Of a DNA stretch of 64,000 bases, positions 47,375 through 56,014 are shown in pieces. The first letter of the stretch is position 1. Each line of letters starts with the position of its first letter. The translations under genes and the position numbers were made by a program. Source of the stretch: Gemmatales bacterium (GTDB taxonomy: Bacteria > Planctomycetota > Planctomycetia > Gemmatales > Gemmataceae); contig BPJP01000002.1 in the NCBI GenBank assembly GCA_026004675.1, positions 248,001 through 312,000 of the forward strand, given 5' to 3'. Under the pieces are notes generated by a model. The model searched no databases, was not told where the DNA came from, and saw only the letters and a list, made by a program, of their open reading frames with translations.

Positions 47375-48982
47375 ATGATGATGAAATTGGACTTTTCCCT
47401 GGAAACACGAATACGCGTCTTACTCGTCGAAGATAATGTGGACGATATTTATCTGTCCAAGGAACTCGTCGCACGAAGCGGATCGTTAGCAGTCGAATGG
47501 ACGAATGCGTCCAGTGTGGCCGATGCGATCAGATCGCTGGCAGACGAGGAGTTTGACGCCGTGCTTTTGGATCTGGCTCTACCCGACAGCCGGGGCCTCG
47601 AAACCGTCTCTTCGCTCGTCGCCGTAACCGAAACGGTGCCGATCGTCGTTTTGACCGGCGAAGCGGAAGAATCGCTCGGTCAGAAGGCCATCGGAATAGG
47701 AGCCCAGGATTATCTTGTCAAATGGCCTAAGGACGGGCAAACGATCGTCCGTGCCCTGCGATACGCCATCGAACGCAAACGAGCGATCGAAAAACTACGT
47801 GCCAGCGAAGCACGTTATCGCTCGCTGATTCAAACGGCGGGAAGCGTCATCCTTTCGTTATCGTCTGATGGCAGAATTCTGGAGTGCAACCAGGCAGCAG
47901 AACAAGTATTCTGCTGGAACCGCGATGAGATGCTCGGCCAGAACTTCTTTTCGACTTGTTTGGCGGAAGAAGTTGCAGCCAGGGTTCGAGGCGAATTCCG
48001 CAAGGTACAGCGGGAGGGATCGAATCGAGGTCTTGAATTCGCGGTTCGAACGCGAGGTGGTGAAGAACGAGTCCTCTTGTGGAATGTGACGTGGCTTCCG
48101 GGCGAGAAAACCAGCGAAGGAAGCTTGATCGCCGTTGGCCAGGACATCACGGAACAGAAAAAAATCGAAAGCCAGTTGCGTCAAGCCCAAAAAATGGAAG
48201 CCATCGGTCGGCTTGCCGGCGGTGTTGCACATGACTTCAACAATCTCCTGACCGTCATAACAGGGTATACGCAGATCGCTATGGACCGGCTGCCGACTGA
48301 CGACCCGGTGGTGGAGTGTCTCCGTGAAGTCGACATAGCTGCCGAACGCGCTGCGTCGCTGACGCAACAACTGCTGATCTTTAGCCGAAAACAGATTCGC
48401 CAGCCGACGATTTTGGATTTGAACACCTTGATCAGAGATTCGGTCAAAATGCTTGGTCGGCTGATCGGCGAAGACATCGAGCTGATTACCCGTCTGGACC
48501 CGGTGCCGGCGCCAGTCAAAGCGGATCCGAACGAACTGCAGCAACTCATCATGAATTTGGCTGTGAATTCACGGGATGCCATGCCAACAGGAGGGCAATT
48601 CGTTCTGGAAACCAAGAACGTGCACTGCGATAAAGCGGATGTTCTCAGCCATCCTGAAATGCCCCCGGGTACGTACGTCTTGCTCACAGTCGCCGACACT
48701 GGCTACGGCATGGACGAGGCGACGCTATCCAGAATATTTGACCCCTTCTTTACAACGAAAGATGTCGGTAAAGGAACAGGCCTTGGCTTGGCGATTGTAT
48801 ATGGCATCGTCAAGGAGTCGGATGGTTTCATCTACGTTTCGAGCCGGCGAGGTGCTGGAACCACGTTTCGCATTTATCTTCCCCGCCATGGTGGACTGGC
48901 GAAGGCAACTTGTTCTGCAGACTCCGTTCTTGCAATTCCCGAAAGCTCATCTGTTGGATCGTCAGAAAATGCAAACCATTGA
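47375..48982 (+). CDS. Hybrid receiver-PAS-histidine kinase
   Basis: 535 residues. Receiver (about 12-130; VEDNVDDIYL, phospho-Asp in VLLDLALPDSRGLE, Thr in VVLTGEAEES, Lys in YLVKWPK), PAS (about 145-265; DITEQKKIES end), HisKA with phospho-His in GGVAHDFNNLLTVITGY and HATPase (NLAVNSRDAM; DTGYGMDE; GTGLGLAIVYGIVKES). Soluble; the receiver is at the N-terminus, so it can act as an input from an upstream kinase. Starts 22 bases after the receiver gene, co-directional, so it is probably one operon with the two preceding genes. Confidence 0.92.
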   Translation: MMMKLDFSLETRIRVLLVEDNVDDIYLSKELVARSGSLAVEWTNASSVADAIRSLADEEFDAVLLDLALPDSRGLETVSSLVAVTETVPIVVLTGEAEESLGQKAIGIGAQDYLVKWPKDGQTIVRALRYAIERKRAIEKLRASEARYRSLIQTAGSVILSLSSDGRILECNQAAEQVFCWNRDEMLGQNFFSTCLAEEVAARVRGEFRKVQREGSNRGLEFAVRTRGGEERVLLWNVTWLPGEKTSEGSLIAVGQDITEQKKIESQLRQAQKMEAIGRLAGGVAHDFNNLLTVITGYTQIAMDRLPTDDPVVECLREVDIAAERAASLTQQLLIFSRKQIRQPTILDLNTLIRDSVKMLGRLIGEDIELITRLDPVPAPVKADPNELQQLIMNLAVNSRDAMPTGGQFVLETKNVHCDKADVLSHPEMPPGTYVLLTVADTGYGMDEATLSRIFDPFFTTKDVGKGTGLGLAIVYGIVKESDGFIYVSSRRGAGTTFRIYLPRHGGLAKATCSADSVLAIPESSSVGSSENANH

Positions 48983-48989
48983 TGTTCAC

Positions 48990-49021
48990 TCGCCGCGCTG
49001 ACGCCACGACGCACGCCAGTC
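48990..49021. repeat. Dispersed repeat, diverged copy
   Basis: CGCCGCGCTGACGCCACGAC, then GCACGCCAGTC, aligns without gaps to the second copy at 2848-2878 (differences at four positions). It lies in the 236-base gap before the sulfatase gene. Confidence 0.6.
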
Positions 49022-49218
49022 TCTCTCGTCTCTCTTCGCCAGGCTCTGCCGTTTTTGTCGTTGGCAACATTCGAGAAAAACCTCGAAGCCAGCACTCGAG
49101 CCAGCATCGCGCCCTCAGTGGGACGAGCCGATAACTTTCGGTTGCGTTTCCGCCGGCTAGACTATAGCTTGTTCTGCATTCGCAGGGTCCGACAGACAAG
49201 AAGCGAGGCTTCCATATT

Positions 49219-50652
49219 ATGTTGAAGCGTTGTATGACGGCGGTGGTATTGGGGATGTGGATGGCGGCTGGCGGCATGGTCGCCGACGCCTATGCTGCCA
49301 AACCCAACATCTTGCTGATTTCGATCGATGATTTGAACGATTGGGTTGGTGTGCTGGGAGGCCACCCTCAGGCCAAGACGCCGAACATCGATCGCCTTGC
49401 TCGCGAAGGCGTCTTGTTCGCAAACGCTCATTGCCAGGCGCCCGTGTGTACCCCTTCGCGGGCCAGCCTGGTGTTGAGCAAGTATCCGACCAGCACGCGA
49501 CTTTATTTCCTGACGCCTCATATTCATCAAGTCGAAGACGTTCGCGGCAAAACGACACTTGTGCAGCGCTTTGCCAAAGAAGGTTACAAAACAGTGGGGG
49601 TAGGAAAAGTTTATGGTGGGGCGGAAGCACGCTATTTTCAAATTTATGGCGGCAACTTTGGAGGTTTCGGCCCGCGACCTGCGAAAAAGCTCAGCTACCC
49701 GATGGGCCATCCGCTTTGGGATTGGGGCGCCTTTCCGGAAAACGACAGCCTCATGCCCGACGTGAAGATTGCCGACTGGGCTGTCAAGCAACTCCAAGAA
49801 AAGCATGACCAGCCGTTTTTTCTTGCTGTCGGCTTCTATCGGCCGCACGTACCGATGTACGCTCCCCGAAAATGGTTTGACATGCATCCACTGGAAAAAA
49901 TCGAATTGCCCAAAACGCTCGATACGGATCGGGATGATCTGTCGCAATATGCGAAGGATTTGACGTTCGGCTATCCCGCGCCTCGGCACGAATGGTTCGT
50001 GCAGAACAATCAATGGAAGCATGCGGTACAGGCCTATTTGGCGTCGAGCACGTTTGTTGACCACTGTGTCGGTATGGTGGTCGATGCTTTACGGACAAGC
50101 CGCTATCGGGACAATACGATTGTCGTTTTGTTTTCCGATCATGGCTGGCATTTGGGGGAGAAGCAGCGTTGGGCCAAGCGGTCGCTTTGGGAAGATGCGA
50201 CGCGCGTGCCGATGATTGTGGCGGCGCCGGGCTGCAAGAAGGGCGGAGTCAGTCCTCGGCCTGTCGGTTTGATCGACATTTTTCCGACGTTGTTGGAGTT
50301 ATGCGGCCTCAAGCCCGACGGCGAACTGGAAGGGCAAAGTCTGGTTCCGCTGTTGCGAAAACCAGATGCCGACTGGCAAAAACCGGCATTGACGACATTC
50401 GGTCCCAACAATCATGCCGTGCGTTCGACACGCTGGCGTTACATCCGCTACAGCGACGGATCGGAGGAGTTGTACGATCACGAGAAGGACCCGCACGAGT
50501 GGCATAATCTGGCGGGGAAGAAGGAATACGCCCGGGTCATCGAAGAACACCGCAAGTGGCTGCCAAAAACGAATCCGCCCGTGCTCGAGCGATTCGACTC
50601 GTATGGTTTGGATGCGTATCGGAAGGCCGAAAAAGGGCGGAAAGCGAAATAG
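49219..50652 (+). CDS. Sulfatase, iduronate-2-sulfatase-like
   Basis: 477 residues. Signal peptide 1-27 (MLKRCMTAVVLGMWMAAGGMVADAYA), metal-binding NILLISIDDLNDW, the formylglycine motif C77-TPSR, metal-binding FSDHGWHLGEKQ, and a C-terminal DGSEELYDHEKDPHEWHNLA. It hydrolyses sulfate esters, probably of polysaccharides, outside the cytoplasm. The C-x-P-x-R type sulfatase requires formylglycine-generating enzyme elsewhere in the genome. Planctomycetes carry many paralogues, and the exact substrate cannot be read. Confidence 0.93.
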   Translation: MLKRCMTAVVLGMWMAAGGMVADAYAAKPNILLISIDDLNDWVGVLGGHPQAKTPNIDRLAREGVLFANAHCQAPVCTPSRASLVLSKYPTSTRLYFLTPHIHQVEDVRGKTTLVQRFAKEGYKTVGVGKVYGGAEARYFQIYGGNFGGFGPRPAKKLSYPMGHPLWDWGAFPENDSLMPDVKIADWAVKQLQEKHDQPFFLAVGFYRPHVPMYAPRKWFDMHPLEKIELPKTLDTDRDDLSQYAKDLTFGYPAPRHEWFVQNNQWKHAVQAYLASSTFVDHCVGMVVDALRTSRYRDNTIVVLFSDHGWHLGEKQRWAKRSLWEDATRVPMIVAAPGCKKGGVSPRPVGLIDIFPTLLELCGLKPDGELEGQSLVPLLRKPDADWQKPALTTFGPNNHAVRSTRWRYIRYSDGSEELYDHEKDPHEWHNLAGKKEYARVIEEHRKWLPKTNPPVLERFDSYGLDAYRKAEKGRKAK

Positions 50653-50833
50653 CGATGACCCTTTCCGGGGGGCGAAAGAAGCGAAAAACAGACCGGGAAA
50701 AAGCGTTGACGGTGCCGAAAAGGTAAGGCATGATGACGCTAGCAATGGGCGGCACGGTTTGGAAGCGCACAGTCGAGTTTTGGAATGAGCAGCCGCCTGC
50801 GAGACGAACGGCGCCGCGCTTTCAACAACAATG

Positions 50834-50850
50834 AAGGAGGGTCAGCAATC
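50834..50850 (+). promoter_or_regulatory. Shine-Dalgarno and AUC start of infC
   Basis: AAGGAGGG at 50834-50841 with a 6-base spacer to ATC at 50848-50850, in frame with IF-3. Rare AUU/AUC/AUA starts are the known device by which IF-3 represses its own mRNA. Confidence 0.75.
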
Positions 50851-51378
50851 GATCGGCATTCGCACCATGATCGGGATCGGAAACAGCAACGAGTCAACGA
50901 GCAAATACGAATCAGTCCGGTCCGATTGATTGGCGCAAACGGAGAGCAATTGGGCATCGTCCCGACGGCGCAGGCACTGGAGATGGCCCGCGAAGCGCAG
51001 CTCGATTTGGTGGAGGTAGCGCCGCTGGAACGCCCACCCGTCTGCAAGATCATGGACTATGGCAAATTTCGCTACGAACAGTCGCGCAAAAGCGCGAAGA
51101 ACAAAGCGCACCACCAGAAGTTGAAAGAGATTCGGGTTCGACCCAAGACCGGAGAACACGACATCGAGACCAAGGTGAACCAGGCGCGCCGTTTTCTGGA
51201 ACATAAAGACAAGGTGATTGTCAACGTTTTGTTCCGTGGGCGCGAGTTGCAGCATATCGACGAAGGTCGGCGAATCATCGAGAACATACTCGAAAAACTG
51301 AGCGATCTTGCCAAAATCGAAAAACCTCCTGCGATGGAGGGGAAGCGCATGACGGCGATGCTGGCACCAAAATCTTGA
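50848..51378 (+). CDS. infC: Translation initiation factor IF-3
   Basis: 176 residues from the ATC start. IF-3 binds the 30S subunit and checks start codon/initiator pairing. N-domain VNEQIRISPVRLIGANGEQLGIVPTAQALEMA, linker, C-domain VRPKTGEHDIETKVNQARRFLEHKDKVIV. An ATG at 50785 in frame exists but has no ribosome site and would add a non-family N-terminus, while ATC at 50848 has an ideal one. It heads infC-rpmI-rplT-pheS. Confidence 0.93.
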   Translation: MDRHSHHDRDRKQQRVNEQIRISPVRLIGANGEQLGIVPTAQALEMAREAQLDLVEVAPLERPPVCKIMDYGKFRYEQSRKSAKNKAHHQKLKEIRVRPKTGEHDIETKVNQARRFLEHKDKVIVNVLFRGRELQHIDEGRRIIENILEKLSDLAKIEKPPAMEGKRMTAMLAPKS

Positions 51379-51443
51379 GCGAATTCCCCTGCCCAAGGGG
51401 GGAAAGGTTTTGTAGAATCCCTTTTTCGGGGTCCGCACAAAGA

Positions 51444-51474
51444 CCCTTGGCCATTGCCAGGGGCTTTTCTTTTT
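51444..51474 (+). terminator. Hairpin with T-tract between infC and rpmI
   Basis: 8-bp stem 51444-51451/51456-51463 with loop CATT, followed by CTTTTCTTTTT. It has terminator form but sits inside a conserved operon, so it may be an attenuator or a partial terminator setting the ratio of IF-3 to L35/L20. Confidence 0.7.
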
Positions 51475-51489
51475 CCATGGTGGATGACC

Positions 51490-51687
51490 ATGCCGAAAGT
51501 GAAGATTCATAAAGGGGCGAAGAAGCGTTTTCGCGTGACGGCCAACAAACGCGTCAAGCGGGCACAAGCCGGCAAATCCCATTTGAACAGTTCGAAGACC
51601 GGCAAACGCAAACGGCAATTGCGCCGTCCCGTTATCGTCGAAGGCAAGCTGGCCAAAACCTATTTGAAGCTGATTGGAGATGCTTAA
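51490..51687 (+). CDS. rpmI: 50S ribosomal protein L35 (bL35)
   Basis: 65 residues, MPKVKIHKGAKKRFRVTANKRVKRAQAGKSH..., very basic, with the C-terminal LAKTYLKLIGDA. Typical bL35. It lies between infC and rplT in the usual order. ATG at 51490 matches the family N-terminus; an upstream in-frame start within the hairpin is not used. Confidence 0.96.
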   Translation: MPKVKIHKGAKKRFRVTANKRVKRAQAGKSHLNSSKTGKRKRQLRRPVIVEGKLAKTYLKLIGDA

Positions 51688-51765
51688 AGCCCGTCGCAGG
51701 GCGTCCTCCCGCTGAACAGGACGCGGGGACGCACCAGGCGACCATTGTCTGCGAGGAAATCAGCC

Positions 51766-52116
51766 ATGAGAGTACGAGGCGGTGTTGCGACGTCCCGTCG
51801 CAGAAAGCGTTTACGGAAACTGGTGAAAGGATTTCGACTGAGGCGGCGCACGAACGTGCGGCAGGCGATGTCGACGTTGTTGCGTGCACGAGCCTTTGCC
51901 TATCGCGATCGCCGAACCAAAAAGCGTAATTTCCGCCGCTTGTGGATCACACGTATCAATGCCGCTTGCCGGATGCACGGCATCCGCTACAGCCAGTTCA
52001 TCCACGGGCTGCAACTCGCTCTGGTGGAACTCGATCGGCGTTCGCTCTCCGAAATCGCCATCCGCGATCCGGAAACCTTCAGCAAGATCGTCGACCTGGC
52101 GAAAGCACAGCTGTAA
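51766..52116 (+). CDS. rplT: 50S ribosomal protein L20 (bL20)
   Basis: 116 residues starting MRVRGGVATSRRRKRLRKLVKGF, with LWITRINAACRMHGIRYSQFIHGL. bL20 binds 23S rRNA early in assembly and in several bacteria represses its own operon by binding the mRNA leader. ATG 51766 follows GAGGAAA. Third gene of the IF-3 operon. Confidence 0.97.
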   Translation: MRVRGGVATSRRRKRLRKLVKGFRLRRRTNVRQAMSTLLRARAFAYRDRRTKKRNFRRLWITRINAACRMHGIRYSQFIHGLQLALVELDRRSLSEIAIRDPETFSKIVDLAKAQL

Positions 52117-52145
52117 TCTCATCTGTTTTGTTGTCGCGATGACCT

Positions 52146-53171
52146 ATGATGTCGCAGTGGACGGAGCTGGAAAAGCGGGCCCTCGCGGAATTGGAGAATT
52201 GCCGTGACGAGTCTTCGGTCCGGGCCTGGAACGCCAAATACCTTGGCAAGCAAGGCGAGATCACCACTGCCCTGAAAGACATCGGCAAGTTACCCAAAGA
52301 AGAACGTCCTGTATTCGGCCAGGAAGCGAACCGCGTCAAACAAGCGTTGAGCGATGCCTTCGATGCCAGGTTGAAGGACATTCGCGAAAAGGAAATCGAA
52401 GCCAACCTGAACACGGACGCGATCGATGTCACTTTGCCCGGTCGACCGGCGCGGCGCGGTCGTCTTCACCCTTCGACCCAGACGTTGCGGGCCATTTGCC
52501 GAATCTTTAACGAAATGGGTTTTCAAATCTATCGCAGCCGGGAAGTCGAAGACGACCTGACCAACTTCGAACTGCTCAACATGCCGCCGCACCATCCGGC
52601 GCGCGATATGTGGGACACCTTTCACACGTCGACGCCGGGGGTGTTGCTCCGCACGCATACATCGCCGGGGCAAATCCACGTCATGCGTGAAAATTGCCCC
52701 AAGCCGATTCGGGTCATTCTGCCGGGAATGTGCTATCGCTACGAAGCAATCACCACCCGCAGCGAGATCATGTTCCATCAGGTGGAAGGATTATGCATCG
52801 GCACACGCGTCACCATGACCGATCTCAAAGGCACGATCATTGCCTTTGCCCGGCGCTTTTTCGGCGCGAACCGCCAAGTGCGTATTCGCTCCAGCTACTT
52901 TCCTTTCACCGAACCAAGCATCGAAGTGGATATGGATTGCATCGTCTGCAGCGGCAAGGGATGCAGTTTATGCAAAGGGACCGGTTGGCTGGAGATCATG
53001 GGAGCCGGCATGGTTCATCCCGTTGTTCTGAAGAACGGCGGCTATGATCCGGATCGCTTCACGGGGTTTGCTTTCGGCATGGGACCGGAGCGGATTACCA
53101 TGCTTTTGCATGCGATCGATGACATTCGCCAGTTTTGGGCCAATGATCTGCGCTTTCTGCAACAATTTTAG
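52146..53171 (+). CDS. pheS: Phenylalanyl-tRNA synthetase alpha subunit
   Basis: 341 residues. Coiled-coil N-terminus, then class II motifs: motif 2 region CYRYEAITTRSEIMFHQVEGL, and motif 3 FAFGMGPERITML. A Cys4 hairpin at C265, C268, C273 and C276 (CIVCSGKGCSLC) lies before GWLEIMGAGMVHP, suggesting a zinc knuckle in place of the short loop of the E. coli enzyme. The partner gene pheT does not follow; a WD40 gene does. Start could be either of two adjacent ATGs. Confidence 0.95.
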   Translation: MMSQWTELEKRALAELENCRDESSVRAWNAKYLGKQGEITTALKDIGKLPKEERPVFGQEANRVKQALSDAFDARLKDIREKEIEANLNTDAIDVTLPGRPARRGRLHPSTQTLRAICRIFNEMGFQIYRSREVEDDLTNFELLNMPPHHPARDMWDTFHTSTPGVLLRTHTSPGQIHVMRENCPKPIRVILPGMCYRYEAITTRSEIMFHQVEGLCIGTRVTMTDLKGTIIAFARRFFGANRQVRIRSSYFPFTEPSIEVDMDCIVCSGKGCSLCKGTGWLEIMGAGMVHPVVLKNGGYDPDRFTGFAFGMGPERITMLLHAIDDIRQFWANDLRFLQQF

Positions 53172-53368
53172 CACTGGCTTGCTCGTCCACGCGTCGACCA
53201 ATCGGGCGGAAGCCGCGAACGGGCGGGCGTACCGACATGTTTTGAAACACCGGTTCCAATCTGCTACACTGAGAGCGCCGTTGCCGGGATGCCAACGACC
53301 TGCGACCCTAGAAGAAGCTTTCCGATCGCCAACGGCCAATCGACAACGTGACAAATCTGGAGAAGGAT

Positions 53369-54691
53369 ATGCCCGTAGACCGCTTCGGCGATCCTTTGCC
53401 GGAAGGCGCGGTTTCCCGCTTGGGTAGCGCCCGTTTCCCGCAAATAGCTCCTTTTACTGCCGTGGTGTTTTCGCCGGACGGCAAAAGGTGTGCTGCCGCC
53501 AATTGTGACGGATTGCTTCGCATCTGGGAGACCATTTCGGGAACCGAACTCAGCCAATTCGGCATTCTCGACGGGGTGATTTCAGCACTCGCCTGGTCGC
53601 CGGACGGCAAAGTCATTGTCACCGGTGGGATGGATGGCAAGATCGGCTTCTTCGATCCCGACAGCGGACAGCTGATCCACCAACTCGAAGGTCACAGCGG
53701 CGGGGTGATTGCCCTTGCCTTCAGTGTCGATGGGGAAACCCTGATATCGGGAGGAAACGACAAAGTCATTCGCTTGTGGGATCGCAATTCGTATGAAGCT
53801 TTAGGGCAATTCGACGACGATTACGGCGAATTCGAGGTTCTGGCTTTTTCCAGCGATTGCAGCACGTTGGCTTTGGGAAGTTGGGACAGCACCATCCGCC
53901 TTTTCGATTTGGCCGAAGGCAAAGAACTTTGGCGTTTCATCGGGCCGCGAGTGGGCGTCAAAGCGCTGGCCTTCTCGCCCGACGGTCGGACCCTGGCAAC
54001 CGCCAGTATCGACGGTTCTGTCGGTATCTGGGAATTGACGACAGGGAAGCTGCGCCGGTCCTTTCCGAAACATCTGGAGGGGGCGTTCAGCGTGACCTTT
54101 TCACGCAATGGCCGAATGCTGGCGAGTTCCGGAAAAGACACGACGATCTTGATTTGGAGCGTTTATACTCGAGATGCCCGGCAGACGATCGTGCCGTTGG
54201 ACCGGAACACATTCGCTTCATTGTGGAAGGAACTGGCTCATCCCGATGCCGAGAAAGCCTTCACTGCGATGTGCCAGTTGGCGACATCCCCGATTCAGGC
54301 CACGCCGCTCGTTAAAGAGCACGTGCTCCGTTTGACGCCGCCGGTCGAAGATATTCATCGCTGGATCGGGGAGTTGCAGCATCCCCAATTGGCGATCCGC
54401 GAGCAAGCAACGCGAGAGCTGGAGCAGTTGGGTTTTCTGGTGGAGCCATATCTCATCCAAGCTCAGGAAAAGATGACTTCGCTGGAGGGCAAAAGGAGAA
54501 TGGATCAATTGCTGGCGAAGTTGCACGAGCGCGTTCCCGCGCCGGTCGCGTTGCATGCCCTTCGGGGAATCGAGGTGCTGGAGATCGCTGGCATCCCCGA
54601 GGCCAGGCAAGCCTTGGCCGCTGTGGCCAGGAGCAAACCGGAATCGCGTTTGACAGCGGAAGCCAACGCCGCCGTGCAGCGCATGCAGTAA
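53369..54691 (+). CDS. WD40 repeat protein with HEAT-like C-terminus
   Basis: 440 residues, no signal peptide. A short N-terminal segment (MPVDRFGDPLPEGAVSRLGSARF) common in planctomycete WD40 proteins is followed by about six blades (VVFSPDGKRCAAANCDGLLRIWE; ALAWSPDGKVIVTGG; LAFSPDGRTLATASIDGSVGIWE). Residues after about 285 are helical (LWKELAHPDAEKAFTAMCQLA; IGELQHPQLAIREQATRELEQLG), HEAT-like. Probably a scaffold. ATG 53369 follows GGAGAAGG; a GTG 21 bases upstream is also in frame. Confidence 0.85.
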   Translation: MPVDRFGDPLPEGAVSRLGSARFPQIAPFTAVVFSPDGKRCAAANCDGLLRIWETISGTELSQFGILDGVISALAWSPDGKVIVTGGMDGKIGFFDPDSGQLIHQLEGHSGGVIALAFSVDGETLISGGNDKVIRLWDRNSYEALGQFDDDYGEFEVLAFSSDCSTLALGSWDSTIRLFDLAEGKELWRFIGPRVGVKALAFSPDGRTLATASIDGSVGIWELTTGKLRRSFPKHLEGAFSVTFSRNGRMLASSGKDTTILIWSVYTRDARQTIVPLDRNTFASLWKELAHPDAEKAFTAMCQLATSPIQATPLVKEHVLRLTPPVEDIHRWIGELQHPQLAIREQATRELEQLGFLVEPYLIQAQEKMTSLEGKRRMDQLLAKLHERVPAPVALHALRGIEVLEIAGIPEARQALAAVARSKPESRLTAEANAAVQRMQ

Positions 54692-55972
54692 TCACACATC
54701 GATCAACTCTTTGATCGGCGTGCCGATGCTATGTCGAACGGTTCGCCCGATCGGTGTTTGCCGCAATTGGCCATAGTCGATGCCAAGCGCGTGCAGGATG
54801 GTGGCATGGACGTCGTGGGCGGGACGAGGGTCTTCGGGTTGGGGTCCGCCTTGGGGATCGGTGGCGCCGACGACGACGCCGCCGCGAATGCCGCCGCCAG
54901 CCAAAGCGACACTGAAGCCTGTAGGCCAATGGTCTCGGCCGGATGCCGGGTTGATCTTCGGCGTGCGACCGAACTCCCCGGCGCACAGCACGATGGTTTT
55001 ATCAAGCAGGTTTCTTTCCCTTAAATCGCGAAGCAGACCGGCGAAGGCAGGATCGAGAATCTCGTTGAGGTTTTTGTGAATTTCGAAATTGTTGGCATGG
55101 CTGTCCCAGCCGCTGAGCGTGACCTCGACGCAGCGGACGCCGACCTCGATCAAGCGGCGGGCGGCCAGGCAGCCTCGGCCAAAGGGGGTGTCACCATACA
55201 AAAGCCTTTGCTTCTCCGGCTCGAGCGAAACATCGAAGGCTTTGATTTGTTCTGACGACATCATCGTTCGCGCTGCCCGCCGTTGGTCGTCGATGAGAAA
55301 AGAACGAACCTGGCTGGCTCGTCCGCGAGAAAACGCCCGGTCCACGACCGCAAGCGATTCCATGCGTCGCTCATCGCGATGTGGCGGGACTCTCGGCCTG
55401 AGGTCGGGAACCGGCCCGAGTGGATCATAGGTTTTGAAGGCGTCGTACTGTCCGCCGAGGTAGCCGCCGCGGGCCGGCCAGGCGCCGGGAAAAATCGAGA
55501 TGTGCCGGGGAATCTCCGTCTTGCCGACGGGCAACTCATGGCAAATGATCGCTCCAATGGACGGGTGCACGACGGTCGGATCCGGTCGGTGCCCCGTCTT
55601 CATGAAATAGGTTCCTCGTTCGTGGTCGCCTTCCTTGCTCATCAAAGAACGCACCAGGGCGATGGAGTGCATTTCCTCTGCCAGCCGAGGAAGACCTTCC
55701 GCGATTTGCACGCCTTTGACCGACGTCTTGATGGCCTTGGTTTCGCCGCCGATCAGCGTGCCTGGGTGGGGATCGAACGTTTCCAGCTGGCTCGGACCGC
55801 CGGCCAGCCAAAGGACGATCAGCGATTGGGCTGGTTGCCTCTTTCGTTCGGCTTGTCGCGCTAGCATTTCTCCAAGGGGCGTCAGCCAACTCATGCCGGC
55901 GAGACTCGCTGCCTGAAGAAACTGGCGACGGCCCAAAAGATGCTCGCGGTCGTGATGGTCGAATGGGTGCAT
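54692..55972 (-). CDS. DUF1501 family secreted protein
   Basis: 426 residues. A twin-Arg-like signal (LLGRRQFLQAASLAGMSW) suggests Tat export. Core features of DUF1501: LIVLWLAGGPSQLETFDPHPG, then MKTGHRPDPTVVHPSIG, GWDSHANN and VLCAGEFGRTPKIN. The family is sulfatase-like in fold but the function is unknown. It lies 42 bases downstream of the DUF1549/1553 gene on the same strand, the standard planctomycete pair. Its stop codon abuts the stop of the convergent WD40 gene with no gap. Confidence 0.92.
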   Translation of the reverse strand: MHPFDHHDREHLLGRRQFLQAASLAGMSWLTPLGEMLARQAERKRQPAQSLIVLWLAGGPSQLETFDPHPGTLIGGETKAIKTSVKGVQIAEGLPRLAEEMHSIALVRSLMSKEGDHERGTYFMKTGHRPDPTVVHPSIGAIICHELPVGKTEIPRHISIFPGAWPARGGYLGGQYDAFKTYDPLGPVPDLRPRVPPHRDERRMESLAVVDRAFSRGRASQVRSFLIDDQRRAARTMMSSEQIKAFDVSLEPEKQRLLYGDTPFGRGCLAARRLIEVGVRCVEVTLSGWDSHANNFEIHKNLNEILDPAFAGLLRDLRERNLLDKTIVLCAGEFGRTPKINPASGRDHWPTGFSVALAGGGIRGGVVVGATDPQGGPQPEDPRPAHDVHATILHALGIDYGQLRQTPIGRTVRHSIGTPIKELIDV

Positions 55973-56014
55973 CGTAGCTATCCTGGCAGTTGTTTCGAAA
56001 TGTTACCCGTCAAC

